From positions 1 to 50,676 of the forward strand of contig JAAMXY010000947.1 in assembly GCA_019677205.1 (NCBI GenBank): a stretch of DNA of 50,676 nucleotides, read 5' to 3'. Source of the DNA: Pinguiococcus pyrenoidosus (taxonomy: Eukaryota; Sar; Pinguiophyceae; Pinguiochrysidales; Pinguiochrysidaceae). Position 1 is the stretch's first letter. Each line of letters opens with the position of its first letter. This document shows positions 21,089-29,358 of this stretch, in pieces. The notes under the pieces are model-generated. The model ran no database searches. It had not been told where the DNA came from and saw only the letters and a list, made by a program, of their open reading frames with translations. Position numbers and translations under genes: made by a program.

Positions 21089-23170
21089 ATGCTCTCTGCG
21101 TCAGACTCGAGCGCAGGCGCTGTGCCCGAGATCGGTAAGGCGCGGGGATGGGAGGGGCTCACCAGATACACTTGGCGGTTGCTCACGCTTTGTATTCCGC
21201 GCTTAGTCACGATGCTGAAACCGCGCCACGCGCACGCCATCGTCGAGTTTGAGGAGGTACCTTTCTCTTCGCTGCATGTGTGGAAAAGACGGTGTGGAAA
21301 AGACGGTCGACGCTTTTTGGGGAATTCTTAGCGGACTTGGACATCTAGGAGCACTCGAAGAAAGGCGCCCGGTTCCGCCCCACCTATCGGGTCTTGGGCC
21401 TTGTGCCCGGGCTCCGGGTGCCCAGCAGCGGCCAGATCAGCGCCAATATGGCCTGGGCGCTTCCTGCTGTGAGCGGAGATCTCGCAGGATGGCTTGTCAA
21501 GGTGAAGTGGCGCACTGCGCGCGGCGTTCTTCTGCGTGCTGCAGGTATCTTCTTGCGAGCCGCTTCTGTCTTACCTTGAGCTTCGCTTCGATTTTCGATC
21601 GGTTCAGGGGCCGCGCATGTCTGCCGAGGAGGCCATGAGCATCGTCAAGTCGCAGACGGCCAGCAAGGGTGGACACCCTCACCGATCTCGAGCTCCACCG
21701 GCGGCCAGGTGGCACACGCGGTACTTCCTCCTCCGCGGCAACTTCCTCTTCTACATGCACCACCCCGACGCCGAGAACCTCGCCGGCGTCATCCCGCTGG
21801 AAGGTTGCAGCGTCAGCGGTGGGGATCTGACGGGATCCAAGGACGAGAACAGCACCAGCGACGCGAACCAGCCGGCAGTCCGTTCGGGAGACGCCCGCAA
21901 GCTTCTCCGGGCGAAGCGAAGCAGCGCGGCGCCCTGGGGCTACGAGATTGCCATCCGCCACAGCGAGCGGCGGACGTTTCGGCTCTTGGCGTCGAAGAAG
22001 CGCGAGTGCCGGGACTGGATCGAGAGCCTGCGGAAGGCGACGCGGAAGGCAGCTGCGGTCGTGCCCCTGAGGGTGCTTTTCCCCGGCGACCGGAACGTCT
22101 TGGAGGACATCGATGAAGACTGCGCGAGCGTCGTGGAAAGCACGGCAGCCAGCTTCGCGGGACAAGAGCGGCTGCGGGAGGTGCTCACTCCCATGGCTCC
22201 CGGAAAGTCGTCCACGGTCGCGAGCGTGTCGCCGGAGCGCACGAAGCCGTACCCTTCGCCAGGCAGCTCCTTCCCCGAGATGGATCTGAGCCAAGACTTC
22301 CGCTTCGTCGACTCCTGCGAAACCACGCTCTTGAGCCTGAGCCTTGTGTCGGTGTCCATGGAGCAGTCTGCCGATCATGGCCTCGACCAGCTTGCGTCCA
22401 GCTGGATTCAGAGCGCCGTGGAGCGCAGAGCTCTGAAAATCCGCGTCGTCGAGTGGGAGGTCCACCCACCAAGCAGCCACGCGTCCTTTGGCGACTACGA
22501 CCGCCCCATCCGCAACTCGTCCTGTCTGAAGGGCAAGTCTTGCTTCACGAACGCGGCGAGGTAAGTTCTTTTCAGAGCCTCGCCGTCCCGCAGCCTGCCT
22601 CGTCTTGCCGCTAACCACACGCGGAAACTGCAGATGCTTCTTGAACGCTCAGTACCTCGACGTCAACGGCCAGTACAGCTTCCAGGCCGGACCGCACAAC
22701 GTGGTGTTCTATACGCTTGTGCTGACGCCCGCAGCACCGGAGACCTCTGGTATGCCGCCGCCGTCTTCTCATGCGGTGCTTGCCGAGCTCTTACAAGCTG
22801 GTTTTGATAGGACAAGGCCAGGCGGTCTGGATTCTGCGTGCGCGATTCAGCGCGTTCATGGAGCTCTATCGAGCATTGGTGCATCGTCGAGGCAAGCGCT
22901 GCATTCCTCAGCCCCCTCCCAAGACTCTGCTGCCATCGACATGGTCCACGTACGGATACAAGTATCTGGCCAACCGAAGGACGCAAATAGAAAACTGGCT
23001 CGGCAACCTCTCCCAGGTGAGTGTGTGAACCAGTAGCGCTACTCGAGTCACATGCAGCCTCGCTAAAGACGACAACTCCCAAGGCGATCGCGGAAGATCC
23101 GGAGGCCACGGACGTTTTCCTGAGCTTCCTTCGCGGTCAGGTTGGACCTCGCTCATCCGTCATTCTCTAA
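21089..23170 (+). CDS. PH and PX domain phosphoinositide-binding protein
   Basis: Six or seven exons are proposed: 21089-21256 (probably split by a 72-nt intron 21135-21206), 21349-21501, 21608-22560, 22634-22749, 22811-23016 and 23069-23170. All joins keep phase; the protein is 565 aa with the 72-nt segment retained, 541 without it. The PH domain is divided by an intron: its first strand AGWLVK ends one exon, and the next brings WHTRYFLLRGNFLFY, GVIPLEGCSV and the closing FRLLASKKRECRDWIESL. A PX domain follows about 250 residues later, with VVFYTLVL, WILRARFSAFMELY, CIPQPPPK, RRTQIENWL and a final DVFLSFLR. Such proteins bind phosphoinositides on endosomes or the plasma membrane. The last intron (52 nt) is unusually short and its acceptor less certain. 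The start could be further upstream (21020). Confidence 0.8.
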
Positions 23171-23196
23171 GATCCGGCGATTCTATGGTGGATCGG

Positions 23197-23305
23197 TTGA
23201 AATGGCGAAATCGCGAAATCGTGAAATCGTGAAGCTGCGAAGCTGCGAAGCTGCGAAGCTAAAAAATGCGGAAAGGCGGAACGGCGAAATTGCGAAACGG
23301 CGAAG
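23197..23305. repeat. Drifting GCGAAATC/GCGAAGCT 8-9 bp tandem repeat
   Basis: Some twelve short units follow one another: first GCGAAATC and GTGAAATC, then three GCGAAGCT, then GCGGAAAG, GCGGAAC and GCGAAA variants. The change of unit along the array suggests stepwise slippage from one ancestral word. It lies about 30 bp past a stop codon. Confidence 0.75.
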
Positions 23306-23349
23306 GCTCGTCTTGTGAAATCCCGTGTTCGTGTGCTTCCTCTCATCCT

Positions 23350-23388
23350 GCGTTTGCGTGTTTGCGTGTTTGCTTGTTTGCGTGTTTC
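23350..23388. repeat. TGCGTGTT octamer repeat
   Basis: About five copies of an 8-bp TTTGCGTG unit, one with T for G, lie in the same convergent gap as the preceding array. It is a simple tandem repeat. Confidence 0.75.
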
Positions 23389-23750
23389 GGACGTTTTTGG
23401 TCTACCAGTGATATCTGTGAATCAGATACCATTCGCTAGGCGCCCCCGTTCGCTTAATAGAGTTACTGCAGTCCATTTTCTACGATTTTTTCGTGGTTTC
23501 GGTCGAGCTTGTCCCTTCGTGGACAACCTGCGGAGATCAAAGGACGGGAGCGGCGAAGGTGAGGTTGCCGCACGCTGCATGTTGTACAGACCGAGTTCAG
23601 CCAAGGCTGTGAAGGCTGTAGATGATTATTGTCTTTCCGACTGATGCGATGCGAAGGTGTGCTAGGCGTGTAGCGAAGCAGCTGAACGCGTATGTGACAG
23701 CTGCCTCCAGCCAAGGCTTTCTAGGAATGCTTTACTTGTGCAGGCGGTTC

Positions 23751-24616
23751 TCACTGCCACTTCGCAACGATTTCGCTCATGCGTACGACGCGGTACTCCT
23801 CACCGTCCATCTCGATGTCGTTTCCCACATAGTCGCGGAAGCGGGCGTACTCTCCGACCGAGATACCAAGCGGTATGCGCTCACCTTGGCCATTTCGCAG
23901 CCCGGGCCCGACGGCGACAACCTGCGACACGATCAAAGCTCGTTTGACATTGCGCGAAGGAGAAGGCAAGTGCCAAGGGGAAAGTCGAGCGTACCTGGCC
24001 ATCCTGAGGGACCCAGTTTTGCTTCGCACTCTCTGCGATGAGAACCCCTCGCAGCGTCTCCTGCAGCGGCGGATTGAGACGAATGGCCACGCGGTCCTCT
24101 AGCAGTCTCGCGTTCGTGATCGTGGGCTTGTCCCCCTCGTAGATCAGCAGGATGTTCCTGTCCTCGAGAACCTGGTAGTCCTCGCCGTCCACCACCACCC
24201 GCGTGCCGTCGTACTCGCCATACACGATCTTGTCTCCCGGCTTCACCTGCAGCGCGCGGTCTTAGCTTCGGGTCCGTGACAACTTGCAATGCACGGCCAC
24301 ACTTTGACCACACGCTCTTGCGTACCTCAGTGGGTAGAAGGACGCCAGTTTCTGGATCCCTCTTTCCAGGTCCGGCAGCCACGACTTCGCCGTCTCGTGG
24401 CTTCTCTTGCGCTTGGGTGGGTAGGACGAAGCCCGTCTCGGTCTGTTCGTCCGCTTTCCGGAGCTTCACCAGCACGAAGTTCTGGTCCGGCACCAGATTG
24501 CCCTTCACGCTGACCCCGTTGATCACCGACGCCGACACCATCCGCATCGGAGCGCGAGCGTGAAAGCCAACGGCGGTGACCGGCAGCAGGAGGCTGAGGA
24601 GCAGTCTGGGAATCAT
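23751..24616 (-). CDS. CPN20: Plastid co-chaperonin with two GroES domains (CPN20 type)
   Basis: Three exons (24616-24326, 24246-23995, 23921-23751) join in phase 0 across introns of 79 and 73 nt to give 237 aa. Residues 1-18 are a signal peptide ending VGF-HARAP, the red-plastid cleavage motif, then a short transit peptide. The first GroES domain (about 40-130) has LVPDQNFVLVKL, the mobile-loop region TETGFVLP, VVAAGPGKRD and VKPGDKIVYGEYDG. The second (about 134-237) has LLEDRVAIRLN, GVLIAESA, VVAVGPG and the closing EYRVVRMSEIVA. Fused double GroES proteins are the plastid partner of the Cpn60 chaperonin that folds Rubisco and other stromal proteins. The strong family match supports all three joins. 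Confidence 0.92.
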
Positions 24617-25195
24617 TCTAGATGGCGCAGCGAGGCTCGACAGGAAGTGGCCACAACAGGACAACCACAAAAGAGAGGGGTCAAGGTGATGCTGACGAGA
24701 TTCCGCACCGAGAGAGCGCTTGGGACGGCCCTGGCGCACAAAGCGCCGCTGCAAAGAAACTCAACATGAACTTGTAGTCCACGAATTTGATGACTTTGGA
24801 AATGGCGATCTCGCAACCTTTTGAAAAACATCATTATAATTTTAGAAATCTCACTTGTATGGTGAAGCTCAATTTGTCTTGCTTTATATTGGATGACGAA
24901 CTTCGTTTAAATATTATAAAAATCAATTTATTTTATTTAAATGTTTGGATAATGAAGCATTTTGAGGTCAACGGTTTATTTTTGAAAATGTTCAAAACGA
25001 AAGTCGAGAAGAGCGGCCATCTTCCACCCGCCATCCGCCCGAATTTCCCGCCATTTCTGGGGCCGCATTTCCGGCCGCTTCACGCTACACTTCTGAAGAC
25101 CTTCTGTCTGCCTCTCTTTTTGCCTGAGGCGTCCGCTCCGCCGTGAAGATTGGGGATCTCGCGAGACTGCTCCGCCAGTCTACAGCCTGGCCAAG
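24617..25195. other. Divergent intergenic region with large A/T-rich island
   Basis: Between about 24826 and 24996 the sequence is strongly A/T-rich, with runs such as AAATATTATAAAAATC and TTTATTTTATTTAAAT. It then returns abruptly to GC-rich DNA. An E2F-like TTTCCCGCC lies at 25044-25052, about 145 bp before the RBM22 start. No coding exon is visible. Confidence 0.6.
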
Positions 25196-26695
25196 ATGGG
25201 CGAGCGCGGCATGAAGATCAAGTCGGACATCAACAAGCAGGGGTGGGAGTCCACGGAGTTTCCTATTTTATGCGAGACGTGTCTGGGCGACAACCCGTAC
25301 CTGCGCATGACCAAGGAGGCGTTTGGGAAGGCGTGCCAGATTTGCCAGCGGCCGTACACCACCTTTCGATGGAAGCCCGGGCAGCGCGCGCGCTTCAAGT
25401 CCACTCAGATCTGCACCACGTGCGCCAAGATGAAGAACACGTGCCAGTGTTGCGTGCTGGATCTCCAGTACGGCCTGCCACTGCAGCTGCGGGACTCGAT
25501 CCTACAGGAGGACGGCGCCGCCGTGTCCGCCGTGACGGCCGTCCCGAAGAGCACGACGAACCAGATGTACTTCGCGCAGCAGCACGACGCGCTCGTGGCG
25601 GCCGGGGAGGACCCCTACGCCAACTCGGCGCCGAACCAGAGGCTGGTGCGCATGGCGCGCAGGGCGCCGTACTACAAGCGCAACCTGCCGAACAAGTGCA
25701 GCTTCTTCGCCGCGGGCAAGTGCACCAGAGGGGATCGGTGTCCGTTCCTGCACGAGATGCCGACCGACCCGGATAATCCCCTCGCCAAGCAGAACATCAG
25801 GGACCGGTATTATGGGAACAACGATCCGGTCGCGCTGTCCATGATGAAACGGGATAAGGAGCGCGCGGGCAATGCAGCGCCCACGCCGCCGCAGGACCAG
25901 TCGATGAAGACGCTGTGGGTTGGGGGCTTGCCAGAGACCCAAGAAATACACGAAGAGGATCTCAGACCGATCTTCGCGCCGCACGGGACGCTGTTGCGGA
26001 TCAGGGTGATCCCCAATGCGCGGATAGCTTTCGTGGAGTTTGCCGAGCGCAAAGACGCGGAGCAGGCGGCGTCGCAGCTCTGGGCAACCCTGCGGGTGAG
26101 GAACCACGAGCTTCGTCTTCGGTGGGCACGGCCGCCCGCTTCGAATCAGAAGCATCAGGCGGCCGAGGAGCAGAAGGCGCAGGGGGCCGAGCAGGAGTTC
26201 ACGCCGTCGGCACCGCCTCCCGGGCTTGCGCCGGGGCAGGCGCTTCCACCTCCTCCTGCAGCGCTCCTGGAAAGCTACGGGCCGAGTCCCGCTGCCGGAC
26301 CCGCGCCAATGCCCAGGGGAATGGTGAGGCCTTACTATCCGTCTATGGACGCCAACCGAGTTGGGGCGCCGATGCGACCTCCCGGCGCTGGGCCGCCCGG
26401 ACCACCCGGCCCGCCTGGACCGCCGCCTTCAGGTCCGGTCATGGCGCCGTACCCGGGCGGCATGGGTGGGTACAGCTGGGGTGCTCGCGGGCCGCCTCCG
26501 ATGGCACCACCGCGGCGGCCTCCGGGCCCTCCGCCTCCGGGACCGCCACCCAGCATGCCTCCTCCCGGAGTTCCCCCGCAGCAGCACCCCAGTCGCGGAG
26601 CGCCGGCAGCGGCGGCCAGTAGCAGCGCAAAAGAGCCAGCAGCCAACAGTGAAGAGGCTGCAAGTGCATCTGCGCAGGAGGAACAGAAGGCTTGA
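25196..26695 (+). CDS. RBM22: Pre-mRNA splicing factor RBM22 / Slt11 (Ecm2)
   Basis: This intronless gene encodes 499 aa. The N-terminal zinc module matches RBM22 closely: FPILCETCLGDNPYLRMTK, CQICQRPYTTFRW, then ICTTCAKMKNTCQCCVLDL and YGLPLQLRD. A CCCH finger (CSFFAAGKCTRGDRCPFLH) lies near 170-190. An RRM spans about 236-310, with TLWVGGL as RNP2-like and ARIAFVEF as RNP1-like blocks. The C-terminal third is proline-rich, with many PPGPP words. RBM22 binds U6 snRNA and intron RNA in the activated spliceosome as part of the Prp19-related complex. The start at 25196 has a good context (AAGATGGGC) and lies just before the conserved block. It is convergent with the hydroxylase gene, 128 bp away. 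Confidence 0.95.
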   Translation: MGERGMKIKSDINKQGWESTEFPILCETCLGDNPYLRMTKEAFGKACQICQRPYTTFRWKPGQRARFKSTQICTTCAKMKNTCQCCVLDLQYGLPLQLRDSILQEDGAAVSAVTAVPKSTTNQMYFAQQHDALVAAGEDPYANSAPNQRLVRMARRAPYYKRNLPNKCSFFAAGKCTRGDRCPFLHEMPTDPDNPLAKQNIRDRYYGNNDPVALSMMKRDKERAGNAAPTPPQDQSMKTLWVGGLPETQEIHEEDLRPIFAPHGTLLRIRVIPNARIAFVEFAERKDAEQAASQLWATLRVRNHELRLRWARPPASNQKHQAAEEQKAQGAEQEFTPSAPPPGLAPGQALPPPPAALLESYGPSPAAGPAPMPRGMVRPYYPSMDANRVGAPMRPPGAGPPGPPGPPGPPPSGPVMAPYPGGMGGYSWGARGPPPMAPPRRPPGPPPPGPPPSMPPPGVPPQQHPSRGAPAAAASSSAKEPAANSEEAASASAQEEQKA

Positions 26696-26823
26696 CGTGT
26701 CGGACGGAAGCGGGTATACAGTCGCAGTGGTCTCAAGTTAGACTGGCACGGAGACCAGCGAAAACACGGACAGATTGCAGAATCGATCTGGCAACCAGAA
26801 AGCATGCCTTGCTTAGTTCGTCG

Positions 26824-28002
26824 CTATCCTCCGAAGATGTTCTTCACTGCGTCAAAGAAGCCTCCTGTTGATGCAGGCGCGTCCTTGCCCTTGTCATTCT
26901 CCGTTGCACGCACGAGCTTTCCATCGTACTTGTTCCGGACGTCGTAGATCATCTGCAGCGCATTTCTTTCCACAGGAGAGAGCTCCGGATGCCAAAAGTC
27001 GATGATGAGCACGAGCCGATCCTCCTCACTCTCGTTGCCCGTCGAGTGCTGGAAGCACGTGTCGAACACCAGCGCCTTGTTCTGTTCCCAATTCCTCCTC
27101 TCGGCGCCAACCTGATGGGAGGACACCGAGCAGCATCCGCAGTCAGCACCCGCAATCAGCATCCGCAATCAGCATCCACAGTCAGCATCCGCAATCAGCA
27201 TCCGCAATCAGCAGCAGCCATCGGCACTCGACGGCTACGGTGTTGCGGTGTCTAAAGCAGCACAAGAAACAGACAACTCTTTGGAAAGGCTTACCTGAAT
27301 CCACGCCTTGGTGGGGTCCGAGGGCACCTTGAGGCCAAGATGTGTCGTCAAGATGAAGTTTCTGGCATCCGAGTGCGGCGCCACCCCGCTGTCGGGGACC
27401 TGCCTCGCAAACATGACTCCTCGCACCGCAAACGGGATGTCGAGTCCCTTGAGAATCTCCGTAGTGACTGGAAAGTTTTGGGTGTTCTCCTCCCTCCAGA
27501 CGCCCATCCGCTGGAGCCGCACAGCCGACCAGCCTTCCCCCATCACCTGCCGCTGAGCACTATCGCAGACAAAGCTCCCCGTCTGCTGGGAGTAGTAGCT
27601 TTCCAGCTCCTTGCTGATGGCAGGCGCTTGCTCCTCCAGCTTCTCCATCCAGGGAAAGTCGCCGGGCTCCCACCACGGCTTGGCCGTCAGGTCCTCGACG
27701 AACTCCTCGCAGGGCATGTGGTACTCGGCCAGGCCCTCTGGCGCTGGCAGCTGCCCCTTGGCCGTGAGCACGAACTTGTACACGCGGCGGAGCTCCTGCG
27801 CCTGCCCCATCATGCGCAGGTTGCCCTCCACCTCTCTCCAGAAGCGCTCCTTCCGACTCAGGCCCTCCTGGCTGGACATCCTCAGGCTGGCCACGCCCGA
27901 CCTGCCCGCTGAGACCGTCCACCGGGGCCGCGGGAGCAGCGCGGTTGCCCCGGGGAGCCATATCAATAGCAGCAGCAACGCGCAGAGCACGTTGACCAAC
28001 AT
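26824..28002 (-). CDS. Aspartyl/asparaginyl beta-hydroxylase-type dioxygenase
   Basis: Exons 28002-27295 and 27111-26824 join in phase 0 across a 183-nt intron and give 331 aa. A signal peptide covers about residues 1-22 (ending ATA-LLPRP). The two iron-binding histidines of the AspH family are visible: H210 in APHSDARN and H258 in CFQHSTGNES. R268 in the DRLVLIIDFWHPEL block should bind 2-oxoglutarate. Their spacing (48 and 10 residues) is close to that of mammalian AspH as I recall it. The enzyme class hydroxylates Asp or Asn side chains with Fe(II) and 2-oxoglutarate. Because of its leader it acts in the secretory pathway or possibly the plastid; the substrate is unknown. The intron carries a 13-bp minisatellite. 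Confidence 0.88.
27131..27208. repeat. Six-copy 13-bp minisatellite inside an intron
   Basis: Exactly six contiguous 13-bp units of CAGCATCCGCAAT with a few substitutions fill nearly half of the 183-nt intron of the aspartyl hydroxylase gene. On the transcript strand the unit reads ATTGCGGATGCTG. Copy number is likely to vary between strains. Confidence 0.85.
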
Positions 28003-28375
28003 CGTCTCTGCAGATCTCAGCGGCGGACAGAGAAAAGCGCTCTCCTCAGCAAGGCTGAGTCAGCGCGAAAACCAGAATCCGCCGAGGATCGACCCTGACT
28101 CTCTATTCGATCTTGGAGCTTTGCAGGTTCAGAAGCGATACCTAGGGACAAGTGGCATTTCAGGTTTTGTTTTTATTATCATCACTATTCATCCCTCGCC
28201 ACGTCCGTCTGTCTCGCAGTCGAGCAATCTGGAACACTTCCCTGGAGCGTCAGCTGATCTGCAGAATCGCTCAAAATAAGGCTAAGGCGCCTCCGCTCTT
28301 CTCTGGTGGACGTCAAAGCGTTTAGTCGGGTGTGCACAGCGTCTCTCGCGACTGCTGACCACGAACGTCACCAGA
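28003..28375. other. Divergent intergenic region (373 bp)
   Basis: This lies between the starts of the hydroxylase and TIM14 genes. It contains GCGCGAAAA (28063-28071, E2F-like) and a short A/T-rich run (about 28165-28195). No exon is visible. Confidence 0.5.
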
Positions 28376-29119
28376 ATGCGTGCTGCTCGGACTTTGGCGG
28401 TGCGTGCCGCATCGACAGCTCAGCAAGGTCGCGGTCAGCTGACGACTCTGGCGCCGCGGCAGCCCTTGGGCAAAGGCCTCTTGATGCGCAATCCGGAGCT
28501 TCGCAGGAAGGTCCTCGCGGTGCCGAGGAGGCAGAGCTCTGCCCTCATCGTGGGTGGTGCCGTGCTGGCGATCGGCGCCACGACGGCCCAGTACGCTCTA
28601 CAGGTGCGGGCCTCACGTGGTGCTTTTCGGCTGGTGGAAACTCCATCGAAGTGCTCTTCTGGGGGCGTTTGGCCTTCGGACGTGGCGACTGATGATGTGA
28701 ATTCAGGCGTACAAGGCGTACCAGGAGCAGCAGAGCCAGGCGCAAAAGGCGGAGGGCGAGGAGGCTGCTGCCGAAGAGCAGCCGGGCTTCGGAGGCTTCA
28801 ACTTCTTCGGTGGCTTCGGGATGCGCTACTACGACGGTGGCTTCGAGGAGAAGATGACGCGTCGGGAGGCGGCGCTGATCCTAGGCGTAAGGTATGGTCT
28901 TGAACACCCATGAGCTAAATGATGAGAGGAGAGAGGGGAAATCCGGGAACAGCGCTCCTGACACAACGGCACCTCCAAAGGGAGAGCGCTTCGAAGGAGC
29001 GCATCACAGATGCACACCGGCGAATCATGCTGCTGAATCACCCGGATCGGGGAGGGTCGCCGGTTCTGGCCGCGAAGATCAACGAGGCAAAGGATCTTCT
29101 CATTCGCGGCAAGGAGTAG
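28376..29119 (+). CDS. PAM18: Mitochondrial import motor J-protein TIM14/PAM18
   Basis: Three exons (28376-28603, 28707-28891, 28981-29119) join with matching phases to give 183 aa. The N-terminus is arginine-rich like a mitochondrial presequence. One membrane span lies at about 54-74 ([19 protein letters not shown]). A glycine/phenylalanine-rich linker ([11 protein letters not shown]) leads to a short J domain from about 125: [12 protein letters not shown], then [21 protein letters not shown] with the HPD triad at 158-160, ending [14 protein letters not shown]18 stimulates the matrix Hsp70 at the TIM23 channel during protein import. The join after ILGV restores an Arg codon within the conserved helix, which supports the intron. 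It is convergent with the palmitoyltransferase gene. Confidence 0.93.
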
Positions 29120-29141
29120 ATGGCGTTCGCAACTGAAAAGC

Positions 29142-29147
29142 AATAAA
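29142..29147 (+). terminator. Possible AATAAA polyadenylation signal
   Basis: A canonical AATAAA lies 22 bp beyond the TIM14 stop codon and runs into nine A residues. Position fits a 3'-end signal. Most other genes in the window show no such hexamer, so it may be coincidence. Confidence 0.3.
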
Positions 29148-29358
29148 AAAAAACACAGAAATCAGAAGACCAAAGAACGCTGGATGCTTTGGCTTCGTTC
29201 TCGCTGAAATGCGCGATCTGGGAATCGCTTGCCCAACTGCACCGCGACTCATCACGCCTTGAACGTGCTCATCCCGCGTATAAATCACAATCGGGGTGAC
29301 GACAGCGGAGCCAGTCGAGTTGGAGGGCAAGCCGCTGGCACCCAGCTCCAATGGACTC

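Larger units (their letters stand above)
23171..23750. other. Convergent intergenic region rich in short tandem repeats
   Basis: No exon is recognisable between the stop of the PH-PX gene and that of the co-chaperonin gene. The gap carries two clusters of short repeats (23197-23305 and 23350-23388). The rest is featureless. Confidence 0.55.

Noticed and set aside
24826-24996. A/T island as a mitochondrial or plastid DNA insertion
   Set aside because: No organelle gene or RNA is recognisable in it and several similar islands sit in one gap type. It could not be tested without a search.
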